Below are positions 8,216-22,478 of a DNA stretch of 64,000 nt, one piece after another (the first letter of the stretch is position 1; each line of letters begins with the position of its first letter). The notes under the pieces were generated by a model. It was given only the letters and a program-made list of their open reading frames with translations. It was not told the DNA's origin and made no database searches. Source of the DNA: Roseobacter weihaiensis (GTDB lineage: Bacteria; Pseudomonadota; Alphaproteobacteria; Rhodobacterales; Rhodobacteraceae); NCBI RefSeq assembly GCF_020622345.1, contig NZ_JACNMO010000024.1, positions 16,611 through 80,610 on the forward strand, read 5' to 3'. A program made the translations under genes and the position numbers.

Positions 8216-8983
8216 TCAGAGCTTCGGTTCCTGGCGGGTGCCGGCATAGAGCTTGCCGCCGCCGTAGTAGCCGGAGATCTTGTCTTCCTCGAGCAGCGTC
8301 ACCTGACGCGGGCTCGCGATGGTCGGCACGGTGGCAAAGTGCTTGCCGTAAAGCGCGTGCACGTTGACCCGGTCCGATTTGATCTTGGCAAAGGTCATCG
8401 GCAGCAGGCGGGTGCCGGAGCCCCATTTGCTGTCCAGTTCCAGTTCCAGATAGCGGACAAGCTGTTCCGGCTCGTCGATCCACATATCGGTGATCTTGCC
8501 GACGATCTCCTTGTCGCCTGCAACGACAGGCAGGCCGCGCGGGTCGCGTCCGGCCGAGACGATGAAGCCTTCGGCGGCAGACATCGGTACGATCTTGGGA
8601 TGGCCGTGGCCGTCAAGCTCCGGTGCGTCGCGGCGCGGGGCCCAGCTTGCCGGACCGACACCGTCGAGCATCGGGTCGCCCGTGGGTTCCAGCGGATAGC
8701 CATTGCCGGGGCCCACCCGTTTCAGTGCAATGTCCGCCCGCTCAGGCGTCTGACCGCTTGGCACGGTCACTTCGCCGCGGCCGTGGGGCAGCTTGAAGGT
8801 CTTGTCTTCGGGCAGCGGCCACATGCTGGGGTTGGACGAGGGGTTTCCTTCGTCGTCTTCCAGCGGATAGCCTTCGCGCATGTTCTCGCGCTGGATCCAG
8901 ATCACAAGGGCTGCAAAGAAGATGTAGAACAGCCAGAGAGACAGGCTGGCCAGATCAAATTCGCCAAAGAATGTTCCAGTCAT
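8216..8983 (-). CDS. puhA: Photosynthetic reaction centre H subunit
   Basis: PuhA is the H subunit that caps the L and M subunits on the cytoplasmic side and gates proton entry to quinone B. The 255-residue length is normal. One N-terminal transmembrane helix (residues about 12-31, [20 protein letters not shown]) is followed by the cytoplasmic PRC-barrel domain. The basic turn after the helix, [12 protein letters not shown], is typical. CAGGAGGAAA precedes the ATG at 8983; an upstream ATG at 9070 lies within lhaA and is rejected. Confidence 0.98.
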   Translation of the reverse strand: MTGTFFGEFDLASLSLWLFYIFFAALVIWIQRENMREGYPLEDDEGNPSSNPSMWPLPEDKTFKLPHGRGEVTVPSGQTPERADIALKRVGPGNGYPLEPTGDPMLDGVGPASWAPRRDAPELDGHGHPKIVPMSAAEGFIVSAGRDPRGLPVVAGDKEIVGKITDMWIDEPEQLVRYLELELDSKWGSGTRLLPMTFAKIKSDRVNVHALYGKHFATVPTIASPRQVTLLEEDKISGYYGGGKLYAGTRQEPKL

Positions 8984-9005
8984 GTTGTTTCCTCCTGAAA
9001 CGGGG

Positions 9006-10439
9006 TCATGTTGGGAAATCGGCCAGGCCCAGCGGGCGCGACCCTTTTTCCGTCGGGGTGAGGGGGCCACTTTGGCGCACGAGCGGTCCCAGGATCACGA
9101 GAGTGACAAAGAGCAGGCCAATCTCGGTATGGTAGACGAATGAATAGCCGGTGGCAGGCGACATCAGCGCTTCGCCCCAGGCGCCGGACATGGCCACGGA
9201 ATCGACCCAGTCGCGCAAACTGCCACCGATGGCGATCGAGAGGCCCGCGGCAGTGGCCTGTGCCGCCCCCCAGGCCCCCAGCGCCAGCCCGCGCCCGGCG
9301 GTGCCGGTTTCGGGCAGGGTCATGCAGGCGGTCAGCGTAGCCACGGCAAAAAGTCCGCCGCCAAAGCCGATCAGGGCGGCCCCGGCGAAAAACAGCGTGG
9401 GCGAGTTCATGGGGGCGGCAAAGATCACCACCGAAAAGGCCCAGATCCCGGCCAGGATGCCAGCGCCCGCCAGCCGGAAGGCGTTCGAGCCCGCCGCCAG
9501 CCGTTTGCCCGCGAGCGCAAAGCCTGCGAGCGCGCCCAGCGACCACATCGCCGTCAGCAGCGTGGTGGAGGAAACCGACAGGCCGAGGATTTCGCCACCG
9601 TAGGGTTCGAGCAGCACATCCTGCATGTTGAACGCCATGGTCCCGATAAAGATGCAGACCAGCAGGCGCCCGGCCTGACCGCCCGTCATGAAGTCATTCC
9701 AGGCGTCCGAGAACCGGGGGCGCGGTGTCTCGCGGTCGGCGCGGCTCATCGGTTGCAGGCTTTCCTGTTTCCACAGGGCAATGAGGTTCAGCACCACGGT
9801 CACAACGGCGGTGGCCTGCACCACCTGAATGAGCTTGAGCGGGGTAAAGTCGCGCAGCAGGAACCCGATGATCAGCGACGAAATACCCATGCCCACCAGG
9901 AACATCACGTAGAGCAGGGCAACCACGCGGGGGCGGGTTTCATCCGTGGCGCGGTCGGAGGCCAGCGCGAGGCCCGCGGTCTGCGTCATATGCATGCCGA
10001 GGCCGGTCATCAGGAAGGCCAGCGCGGCGAGGATTTCCCCGGCAAAGGGCAGCTCGATATAGACGTCACCCCCCAGTACCAGAAGCGTCGAGGGCATGAT
10101 CGCCAGCCCACCGAACTGCCAGAGCGTGCCGAACCAGATGTAGGGCACCCGCTTCCACCCGATGGCGGAGCGGTGCGTGTCGGAGCGGAACCCCAGCAGC
10201 GTGCGGAAGGGCGCGATCAGCACCGGCAGGGCGATCATCACCGCGACGATCATGGCCGGTACGCTCAGCTCCACGATCATGACCCGGTTCAGCGTGCCCA
10301 GCAGCATCACGGCGGCCATGCCCACGGAGACCTGAAACAGCGAGAGCCGCAGCAATTGCGACAGCGGCAGATCGGCACTGGCCGCATCCGAGAAGGGCAT
10401 CGCCTTGAGCGACAGTCTTTTGAGGCCCGATGCCCTCAC
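9006..10439 (-). CDS. lhaA: LH1 assembly protein LhaA (PucC/BCH1-type MFS protein)
   Basis: This 477-residue protein has about 12 transmembrane helices and belongs to the bacteriochlorophyll-delivery branch of the major facilitator superfamily. LhaA assists LH1 assembly. Family stretches include [15 protein letters not shown] in the first helices and [19 protein letters not shown] in the middle. The first codon is GTG at 10439, which overlaps the bchM stop (GTGA). An ATG 13 codons later is an alternative start. The upstream position to puhA is the standard order. A second PucC-type gene is found at 22478-23776. Confidence 0.94.
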   Translation of the reverse strand: MRASGLKRLSLKAMPFSDAASADLPLSQLLRLSLFQVSVGMAAVMLLGTLNRVMIVELSVPAMIVAVMIALPVLIAPFRTLLGFRSDTHRSAIGWKRVPYIWFGTLWQFGGLAIMPSTLLVLGGDVYIELPFAGEILAALAFLMTGLGMHMTQTAGLALASDRATDETRPRVVALLYVMFLVGMGISSLIIGFLLRDFTPLKLIQVVQATAVVTVVLNLIALWKQESLQPMSRADRETPRPRFSDAWNDFMTGGQAGRLLVCIFIGTMAFNMQDVLLEPYGGEILGLSVSSTTLLTAMWSLGALAGFALAGKRLAAGSNAFRLAGAGILAGIWAFSVVIFAAPMNSPTLFFAGAALIGFGGGLFAVATLTACMTLPETGTAGRGLALGAWGAAQATAAGLSIAIGGSLRDWVDSVAMSGAWGEALMSPATGYSFVYHTEIGLLFVTLVILGPLVRQSGPLTPTEKGSRPLGLADFPT

Positions 10440-11151
10440 GTCTGCACCTCCATCAGCTGCGAGATGTAAAAGCCGGAAGAGATCCGGTCAACAGGCCGAA
10501 CGCTACCGATAACCCCTTGATTTTGAGCGGCAATTGCCAGTTTTCCCGCGTCGTGCGGGATCATCACCGGGCTGCGGTCCGAGCGGGGAAAGAGCTTGCC
10601 CGCGTACCACATTGCCATCAGCGCGCGGGTGCGCGGCGCAACCGTAAAGACGATGCGGCCGTCGGTGCGATGCTCCAGCCCGTGGAGCGCGCGCGCGATG
10701 TCCTCAGCGTCGTAATAGATCAGACTGTCCATCGCCAGGACGTAGTCGAACCGCCCCAGCGACGCACAGAGCATATCGCCGGAGGTAAAAGTGACCTGGC
10801 GTCGGTATTCCTGCGGCAGGCGGTCCTCGGCGATCTGCACCAGCGCGGGCGAGATATCGGTGGCGAGCACCTCCGCGCCGCGCTTGGCCAGCTCAATGGT
10901 CATCTGCCCCGCGCCGCACCCGGCATCCAGCACCCGTGCGCCGGTCAGATCGGCGGGCAGGCGGCTCAGCATCAGATTGCGCATCCGGTCGCGCCCGGCC
11001 CGCACCGTCTGGCGAATCTTCGAGACCGGCGCGTCAGAGGTCAGCCGCTCCCAGGTGCGGGTGGCGGTCTGGTCAAAATAGGTCTCTACCCGGTTCAGCG
11101 TGGCGCTGTACCGGGGAGCGGCCGTGTCAGAGAGGGTGACCTCATCGCGCA

Positions 11152-11152
<1 letters not shown>
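10436..11152 (-). CDS. bchM: Magnesium-protoporphyrin O-methyltransferase
   Basis: BchM methylates the ring C propionate of Mg-protoporphyrin IX with S-adenosylmethionine, the step after BchH and before the AcsF cyclase. The 238-residue protein carries the SAM-binding motif VLDAGCGAGQM and the family-specific DSLIYYDAED stretch. The ATG at 11152 overlaps the bchL stop as TGATG, and the stop overlaps the lhaA start. Confidence 0.97.
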
Positions 11153-12105
<953 letters not shown>

Positions 12106-15100
12106 TCATTGCGCTGCGATCCCTTCGAGCTGGTCCTCAAGCGCGTCGGCTGCCTCTTGCAAGGCGGCCAGCGTGTCGGCGTCGGGGCTCCAGTATTTGC
12201 GGTCATGTGCTTCGAGCAGCCGGTTGGCCATGCGGCTCGAGGCGGTCGGGTTGAGATCAGCGAGCCGCTGGCGCATCTCGGCATCCAGCACGAAGGTCTC
12301 GGAAATCCGCTGGTAGACCCAAGGGTCGACCTGACCGGTGGTGGCCGACCAGCCCATGGTGTTGGTCACCTGCGCTTCGATCTGGCGGACGCCTTCGGCG
12401 CCATGCTTGAGCAGCCCCTCGAAAAACTTCGGATTGAGGCTGCGCGAGCGGGTTTCCAGGGCGACCTGTTCCTTGAGCGTGCGGACCTTGCCCGCCCCGC
12501 GGGTCTGGTCGCCGATGTAGACCGCCGCGTCAGAGCCCTTGGCGCGTTTCACCGCGCGGGCGATGCCGCCCAGCGTGTCAAAATAATGATCCACCGTCGT
12601 GACACCAAGCTCGACCGATTCAAGGTTCTGATAGGCCACATCGACCTCGGCGAGCGTCGCCTGCAGCAGATCGGCATTGGCTGCGGCCTTGCCATCGGTG
12701 CCATAGGCAAAGCTCTTGCGCGCCTCATAGGCGTCAGCCAGTTCGTCCTCATCGCCAAAGGCGGAGCTGTCGACCAGTTGGTTGACGTTGGAGCCATAGG
12801 CCCCTTCGGCGTTGGAAAAGACCCGCAGCGCGGCCTCCTGCAGGGTGCAACCGGCCTTCTCGGCATAGGCCAGCGCATGGGCGCGGATGAAGTTCTGCTC
12901 CAGCGGTTCCTCGGCCAGGGCGCATTTCTGCGCGGCCTCGGCCAGCATCCGGGTCTGCAAGGGCAGAAGATCGCGGAAAATCCCCGACAGCGTCATGATG
13001 ACATCGACGCGGGGGCGGCCGAGGTCTTCCAGCGGAACAAGATCGGCCCCGGCCAGGCGGCCAAAGCTGTCAAAGCGGGGGGTGCAGCCCATCAGCGCCA
13101 GCGCCTGCGCAATCGGGCCGCCGTCGGATTTGATGTTGTCGCTGCCCCAAAGCACCAGCGCGACGGTGCGCGGCAGGGTGTCGTGGGTGTCCAGCAGCAG
13201 TTGCGCCTGTCGGGCTCCGTCCTGACACGCATAAGCGGTCGGCATGCGGAAGGGGTCAAAGGCATGGATGTTGCGCCCCGTGGGCAGGATGTCGGCGGAC
13301 CGGATCAGATCGCCACCTGGGACCGGCTCGATATAGCGGGCCGAGAGCGCCCGGCTGAGCGCCTCCAGTTCGGTGTCTTCCTGCAGCATCCGATCGACGC
13401 GGTCGCGGGTCTCGTCATCCGCATGCTCCATGACTGCGAGGTAGTCGGCGCGGGCCGCATCGCTGAGCGGCTGGCCGACGATGTGCAACCCGTCGGGGAT
13501 CAGGGCGTCTTCGGTCTCCAGCAGCTTGAGCCAGAGCGCATCGGGGGCGGTCTCGCCCAGATCAACGGCCTCGGCCTGCACCGCGATCAGCGCTTCCAGT
13601 TCGTCCCGTTCGGGGGAGGCGGCGTCAAGGCTGCGCCAACGCGTCAGACTGTCTTTCAGCTCCAACAGCCCTTTGTAGAGACCGGAAGCGGCCAACGGCG
13701 GGGTGAGATGCGTGATAGTCACAGCCCCCGAGCGCCGCTTGGCGAGGGTCGCTTCGGAAGGGTTGTTGGCGGCATAGAGATAAATATTCGGCATCTCGCC
13801 GATCAGCCGGTCGGGCCAGTCGTAGGCCCCCATGCCCGCCTGCTTGCCCGGCATGAACTCAAGGGCCCCATGCATGCCGAAATGCAGGATCGCATCCGCT
13901 TTCAGCGTGTTCTTGAGCCACAGGTAGAAGGTGACAAAGGCATGCGTGGGGGCGAAACCTTTTTCAAAGAGCAGCCGCATCGGGTCGCCTTCGTAGCCAA
14001 AGGTGGGCTGCACGCCGACAAAGACCTTGCCGAAATGCGCGCCCAGCACAAAGACGCCGCGCCCGTCGGACTGGATACGGCCGGGGGCCGGGCCCCAGAC
14101 GGCCTCAATGGCGGCCAGTGGCGGGGTGGTTCTGACGATGGTATCGGCGCTGACGTGGTCTGCGACATTGGCCTCCTGGCCGTATTGGCTGGCGTTGCCT
14201 TGCAGGACGCGGGCGCGCAGATCATCGACCGTGTCGGGCACCTCAACCGTGTAGCCATCCGCCTTGAGGCGATGTAAGATATTGAAAAGGCTCTCAAAAA
14301 CACTCAGGTAGGCGGCTGTGCCAACGGCACCGGCATTGGGCGGGAAGCCAAAGAGAACGATGCCGACGGTCTTGTCTGCATTGGCCTTGCGCCGCAGTCC
14401 GGCCAGCCGCGCGGTCTTTTCCACCAGGCTCTCGATGCGTTCAACGCAAGGCGCCATGGCCTTGCAGTCAGAGGCGCGCGGGCAGTTGTAATGACACCCG
14501 TCGCAGCCTTCCTCGCCATGTCGTCCGGCAAAGACCGTGGGGTTGGTGGCGCCGTCCAGTTCCGGCAGGGCGATGAGCATCGTCGTCTCGATGGGGCCGA
14601 GCCCCTGAGCGGAGGCGGTCCATTGCCCGAGGGTCTGGAATTCCAGCGGGTGGGCGGCGATGTAGGGCACATCAAGCGCTTTGAGCACCTCGATCGCGGC
14701 GTCGTTATCGTTGTACGCGGGGCCGCCGACCAGTGAGAACCCGGTCAGCGAGACCAGCGCATCAACTGTCGCCCCCTGCGCATCGCGGAAATAGGCCTCG
14801 ATGGCTGGGCGCCCGTCGAGACCCCCCGCAAAGGCGGCGCGCACCGCGATACCGCGCGCCTCAAAGGCCCGGATCACGGCGTCATAATGGGCGGTATCCG
14901 ACGACAGCACGTAGGATCGCATCATCAGCAGCCCGACAGTGGTCGTGGCGTCCTTGGGGACGGGCAGGGCGCTGATGTCCGTGGTGATCCGCTCGGGCAG
15001 GTCGGGGTGATACAGACCGGAATCGGGGTAGTCGATGGGGGCTGCGGCCTCGGGCGCTTTGGCCCAGCCGGTGTCTTTTGCGTAGCGGTTGAGCAAAAAG

Positions 15101-15667
15101 CGCAGCATCGCCTCGACGTTGTCATCAGAGCCGCCGAGCCAGTATTGCATGGTCAGGAACCAGGCGCGCAGATCCTGGCTCTTGCCGGGGATAAAGCGCA
15201 GGATTTTGGGCAGGCGGCGCAGCAATGCCATCTTGTCCGCGCCCGAAGAACTGGAAGGCTTGGAGGAGCCGCGCAGCTTTTTCATCAGCTTCATGGTGCC
15301 CGACTGCGGCGCCATCATATCGAGCGATCCCATGCGGGTCAGCTTGACGATGGCGGCATCGGCAATCACGCCGATCATTGCGTCACATTCGTCGCGACGC
15401 CTCTCAAGGCTGGGCAGGATGCGGGCGACGTGTTCTTCGAGAAAGAGCAGGTTAGCCACGACGATGTCGCCGGTCTCGACAGCTTCGCGGGCGGCCTCGA
15501 AAGACCCCGGTGTTTCGCCCCATTCGGCGGCTGCGTGGATGGAGATGCTCAGACCCGGATAGTCCATCGCCAGGCGGTCCGCGGCCCGCATGGCAGGGCC
15601 TGCGGCATGGCTGTCCAGCGTCAGGATCACGACGCGGTAGCCGGGCAGGGCGCCCTTTATCATGCCG

Positions 15668-15678
<11 letters not shown>
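12106..15678 (-). CDS. bchH: Magnesium chelatase subunit H
   Basis: BchH is the porphyrin-binding subunit of magnesium chelatase, which inserts Mg into protoporphyrin IX together with BchI and BchD (not in this window). Its 1190 residues match the family. The CobN/magnesium chelatase region includes [18 protein letters not shown] and DLETR-like C-terminal parts. The ATG at 15678 has AAAGG 6 nt upstream and overlaps the bchB end by 11 nt; an ATG 5 codons later is possible. A longer upstream start would lie inside bchB and is rejected. Confidence 0.97.
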
Positions 15679-19081
<3,403 letters not shown>

Positions 19082-19206
19082 CTGCCGAAGCGGTTTGTTT
19101 ACAGTTGGGTTTTGCCCCAAAAATGGGCGAATGAGCGGTAAACCCTACAATAATTGAATAAATGCTCGATTTCCTGCTGATTTTTCTATGCCGAGCAGGT
19201 AAAAAC

Positions 19207-19224
19207 TGTCAATTTGATTTGACA
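19207..19224. promoter_or_regulatory. PpsR/CrtJ-type operator with divergent -35 elements
   Basis: TGTCAATTTGATTTGACA fits TGT-N12-ACA. It contains TTGACA on both strands: 19212-19207 facing bchF and 19219-19224 facing ppaA. One PpsR site could therefore control both directions. A similar box at 19064-19081 allows cooperative looping. The remaining bchF-ppaA intergenic sequence is AT-richer than the genes and shows no other element that can be named. Confidence 0.8.
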
Positions 19225-19317
19225 TTTGCCTGTCAAGGGTAGACGATTTTCGCCATACCGACTCTGTGCAGGCCTCTGCTTGTGCGTTCCAAGGAAAGAG
19301 TTGGCCGAGGATGAGCC

Positions 19318-20100
19318 ATGTCGATGGACGATCAAATTGACCCGCGTGGCGTTCAGCGCAATCGACCCGAACACGTAGATGCGCTCGCGTCGACCGTTAT
19401 ATCTGTCCTGAGGGGCAGGCAGGTCGTTTCCTGTGAGGGCCTGCGCCAGTTTGTACTCGATCACATGGTGCGTCTGACATTGGCGTCAAGTGGCTTTTCG
19501 GCGGCGGACCTGTTGGCGGAGTTGCGCGGCCACCGGCTGACCGTGGATGCCATCATTGATCTTTACGTCCCTGCCACCGCCCGCCTGCTGGGCGAGCTCT
19601 GGGTGGACGACAGGATCAGTTTTGCCGAGGTCACCATCGGGGTCATGCGCCTGCAGGCGCTCCTGAGCGAGGCCACGGCGACGACAGGGTTCACGTCTCC
19701 TACAGAAGAGGCAGAGCTGAACACGCTGGTCGTGGTGCCAAATGACGAACAGCACTTTCTGGGGGCGAGCGTTGTGGCAGGCCAGATGCGCCGCATGGGC
19801 TGCGATGTCGCGATGTCCTACGACGAAGATGCTGCGACCCTGACCACGCGACTGATGCAGGGTATCCCCGACCTTGTGCTGATTACCTGCGCACGGCGAG
19901 AGACCCTTGAAAGTGTTGCGCGAACGGTGCAGACAATCCGAACCGCCGCCCCAACAGGTCCGATTGTGGCCGTCGGCGGTGCGATGAAGATGAAAGAAAA
20001 AGACGTGATTGATTTGACGGGCGCCGATATCGTAACGAATGTCGCTGAGGAAGCGGTCGCATATTGTACGAAGCGCAAGATTTCTCAGAAATTTTTATGA
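19318..20100 (+). CDS. ppaA: PpaA/AerR-type cobalamin-binding regulator
   Basis: PpaA (AerR in Rhodobacter capsulatus) is a B12-binding anti-repressor or co-regulator of PpsR/CrtJ. The 260-residue protein has a B12-binding-like C-terminal domain (about 135-255) with NDEQHFLGASVV, whose histidine is in place of the cobalamin-ligand histidine. VAVGGAMK and GADIVTNVAEE further on fit the Rossmann-like fold. The N-terminal helical part matches the family. Its stop overlaps the ppsR start (ATGA), so the pair is coexpressed. Confidence 0.9.
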   Translation: MSMDDQIDPRGVQRNRPEHVDALASTVISVLRGRQVVSCEGLRQFVLDHMVRLTLASSGFSAADLLAELRGHRLTVDAIIDLYVPATARLLGELWVDDRISFAEVTIGVMRLQALLSEATATTGFTSPTEEAELNTLVVVPNDEQHFLGASVVAGQMRRMGCDVAMSYDEDAATLTTRLMQGIPDLVLITCARRETLESVARTVQTIRTAAPTGPIVAVGGAMKMKEKDVIDLTGADIVTNVAEEAVAYCTKRKISQKFL

Positions 20101-21524
20101 AAACCGGCGGCAACACTTTTTGGAGCAGCGGATCAGTACCGCTGATTGAGCCGGAATTTCTCAGTAGTATTATTGGGGCCGCCGCGGATATCGCGCTGGT
20201 CGTATCGGCTGAGGCGATCATCCTGTCGGTTGTCATCAATCAACACAGCGAGTCCTTTGGCAATCTCAAGCACTGGGAGGGGCGCCCGATTGCCGATTTC
20301 CTGACGCGCGAGTCCATTCCCAAATTTGAAAAGGCCCATGCCTCCTATCTGGTTGGCGAGGTGCCCAAAAAGCAATTGGAGCTGAATCACACTGACAATG
20401 CCGTTTGGCAATATCCTGTCCGCTATACCTTTCACCGGTTCGGTCAGGAGAATGCAGCCCTGTTGCTGGGCCGTGATTTGCGCCCGATTGCCGAGACGCA
20501 ACAGCAGCTGGTGCAGGCCCAGATCGCTCTGGAGCAAGGCTATGAAGCGCGCCGCGAATTTGATGCGCGGTACCGGGTGCTGTTGGCCAACATCAAACAG
20601 GCGGTGGTTTTTGTCTCCGTTCAGAGCGGGCGGGTCGAAGATGCCAATGAGGCGGCGGCCACGCTGCTGGGGCTGAGCACGGATGCCCTGCGCGGCAGCG
20701 CGTTCGCCCAGAATTTCGCGGACCGCTCCAGTGTGGAGCTGACGGAAAGCCTGATGAACGCGACGCTTGCCGAAGAGGGCGGGCGCGTGACCCTGACGGC
20801 CAGCCGCACGAAGGCCACGATCATCGCCTACCCTGTTGTGTTCCGCGCTGGCGGGCAGCGGGTTCTGATGTGCCGTCTGGCCATCGAAGGGGAGGAGAAG
20901 AGTGCACCCGATACCGCCTCTGAACATGCCTTGGCGCTTTTCCGGGCGGGCAGTGATGCCATGCTCTTCATGTCGCCCAAGGGCAACATCGTCTCTGTAA
21001 ACGAAAGCTTCCTCGATCTGGTGGGGGCCGCGCATTTGTCTGACGTTGTGGGCCGCAGTCTTGGCGATTTTCTTGGCCGGGGTCAGATTGATCTGGCCGT
21101 GCTGACCGACCAGCCGCAACGGTCGGGGCGTATGAAGATTTATGCCACCAAGCTGATCAACGATCTCGGCACGCGTCTGGCGGTGGAGATTTCCGCAACC
21201 CATCTGGTCGACAGTGATGTGCCCGCCATCGGGTGCATTATCAGGGACGTCAGCCGGGCGGAGACCGCCCGCGCGGCCACGGGCGGCGGCGGGGCGGCAC
21301 AGGTTCCGGCCGAGCCTGCACGCAATGTCATGGATCTGGTCGGTTCGGCCTCGCTCAAGGATATCGTGGCTGAAACGACGGATGTGGTCGAGAAGATGTG
21401 CATCGAGACAGCGGTCGAACTCACCGGGAATAATCGGGTGGCGGCGGCTGAAATGCTGGGCCTGTCCCGGCAAAGCCTTTACGTGAAGCTGCGCAAATAC
21501 GGTCTGCTGAGTAAAAACGGCTAG
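20097..21524 (+). CDS. ppsR: Photosynthesis repressor PpsR (CrtJ)
   Basis: PpsR is the redox- and light-responsive repressor that binds TGT-N12-ACA boxes upstream of bch, crt and puc genes. The 475-residue protein has an N-terminal domain, two PAS domains (about residues 150-270 and 280-390) and a FIS-type helix-turn-helix at the C-terminus (NRVAAAEMLGLSRQSLYVKL). Cysteines occur in VLMCRLAIE and just before the HTH in EKMCIETAVEL, near positions linked with redox sensing in the family. The ATG at 20097 overlaps the ppaA stop; an earlier start within ppaA is rejected. Confidence 0.95.
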   Translation: MKTGGNTFWSSGSVPLIEPEFLSSIIGAAADIALVVSAEAIILSVVINQHSESFGNLKHWEGRPIADFLTRESIPKFEKAHASYLVGEVPKKQLELNHTDNAVWQYPVRYTFHRFGQENAALLLGRDLRPIAETQQQLVQAQIALEQGYEARREFDARYRVLLANIKQAVVFVSVQSGRVEDANEAAATLLGLSTDALRGSAFAQNFADRSSVELTESLMNATLAEEGGRVTLTASRTKATIIAYPVVFRAGGQRVLMCRLAIEGEEKSAPDTASEHALALFRAGSDAMLFMSPKGNIVSVNESFLDLVGAAHLSDVVGRSLGDFLGRGQIDLAVLTDQPQRSGRMKIYATKLINDLGTRLAVEISATHLVDSDVPAIGCIIRDVSRAETARAATGGGGAAQVPAEPARNVMDLVGSASLKDIVAETTDVVEKMCIETAVELTGNNRVAAAEMLGLSRQSLYVKLRKYGLLSKNG

Positions 21525-21559
21525 TTTGACGCGCCAGACCCTATTGCACCGACTCAAAG

Positions 21560-21577
21560 TGTCAGCCATAGTTGACA
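21560..21577. promoter_or_regulatory. PpsR/CrtJ-type operator at bchG
   Basis: TGTCAGCCATAGTTGACA fits TGT-N12-ACA and ends 1 nt before the proposed bchG ATG. It covers a possible -10 element (CATAGT, 21567-21572). This placement suggests that PpsR represses the bchG-pucC-bchP-idi operon directly. Confidence 0.75.
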
Positions 21578-21578
21578 C

Positions 21579-22478
21579 ATGTCTGTCACTCAGATCATAC
21601 AGTCGCGGCGATATCCGGAGCCCGCAGCCGCCTTGCGGCTTATCAAGCCGATCACCTGGTTCCCGCCGATGTGGGCCTATCTTTGTGGGGTTGTCTCCTC
21701 TGGCGTGTGGCCTGCCGGGCAATGGGGTCTGGTGATCCTTGGTGTTGTTCTCGCGGGGCCGATTGTCTGCGGGATGAGCCAGGCGGCCAATGACTGGTGC
21801 GACCGCCATGTCGATGCGATCAATGAACCCGACAGACCGATTCCTTCGGGGCGCATTCCGGGCCGTTGGGGATTGTGGATCGCCCTGGCGATGACAGCTC
21901 TTTCGCTTCTCGTGGGCTGGCAGCTTGGCCCTTGGGGCTTTGGGGCGACGGTGGTGGGCGTGCTGGCGGCCTGGGCCTATTCGGTCGAACCCATCCGCCT
22001 GAAACGCTCCGGCTGGTGGGGCCCGGGGCTGGTGGGGCTCAGCTACGAGACCCTGCCGTGGTTCACCGGTGCTGCCGTCCTGAGTGCGGGCGCGCCGAGC
22101 TTACCTGTTATCACGGTCGCATTGCTTTATGGGATTGGCGCGCATGGGATCATGACGCTGAATGATTTCAAGGCCTTGGAAGGCGACCGGCAGATGGGAG
22201 TGAATTCCCTGCCCGTGACGCTGGGGCCGGTGCGGGCCGCGCAGGTGGCCTGCATTGTGATGGCGGTGCCGCAGGCCATTGTCGTGGGGCTTTTGTTTTT
22301 CTGGGACAAGCCGCTGCATGCCGCAGGGGTCGGTGCGGTTTTGCTGCTGCAATTCTGGGCCATGACCGTGATGTTCAAGGACCCCAAGGCCAAAGCGCCC
22401 TGGTATAACGGCACCGGCGTGCTGCTTTATATCAGTGGGATGATGGTCACCGCCTTTGCCGTGCGGGGGCTGATCTGA
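21579..22478 (+). CDS. bchG: Bacteriochlorophyll synthase (geranylgeranyl transferase)
   Basis: BchG esterifies bacteriochlorophyllide a with geranylgeranyl diphosphate in the membrane. The 299-residue UbiA-family protein has about eight to nine helices. The first prenyl-diphosphate-binding motif is NDWCDRHVDAINEPDRP, and the second aspartate motif is NDFKALEGDRQMG. There is no Shine-Dalgarno sequence before the ATG at 21579, so the message may be leaderless or translation may couple poorly to ppsR 54 bp upstream. The last base of its stop is the first base of the next start codon. Confidence 0.96.
   Translation: MSVTQIIQSRRYPEPAAALRLIKPITWFPPMWAYLCGVVSSGVWPAGQWGLVILGVVLAGPIVCGMSQAANDWCDRHVDAINEPDRPIPSGRIPGRWGLWIALAMTALSLLVGWQLGPWGFGATVVGVLAAWAYSVEPIRLKRSGWWGPGLVGLSYETLPWFTGAAVLSAGAPSLPVITVALLYGIGAHGIMTLNDFKALEGDRQMGVNSLPVTLGPVRAAQVACIVMAVPQAIVVGLLFFWDKPLHAAGVGAVLLLQFWAMTVMFKDPKAKAPWYNGTGVLLYISGMMVTAFAVRGLI

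Noticed and set aside
21572..21600. TTGACA at 21572-21577 as a -35 element for bchG
   Set aside because: The matching -10 (TCATAC) is poor and would put the transcript start inside the bchG coding region.
20133..21809. 558-codon minus-strand frame over ppsR
   Set aside because: Antisense to a clear PAS-PAS-HTH regulator; the low-complexity product has no family character.
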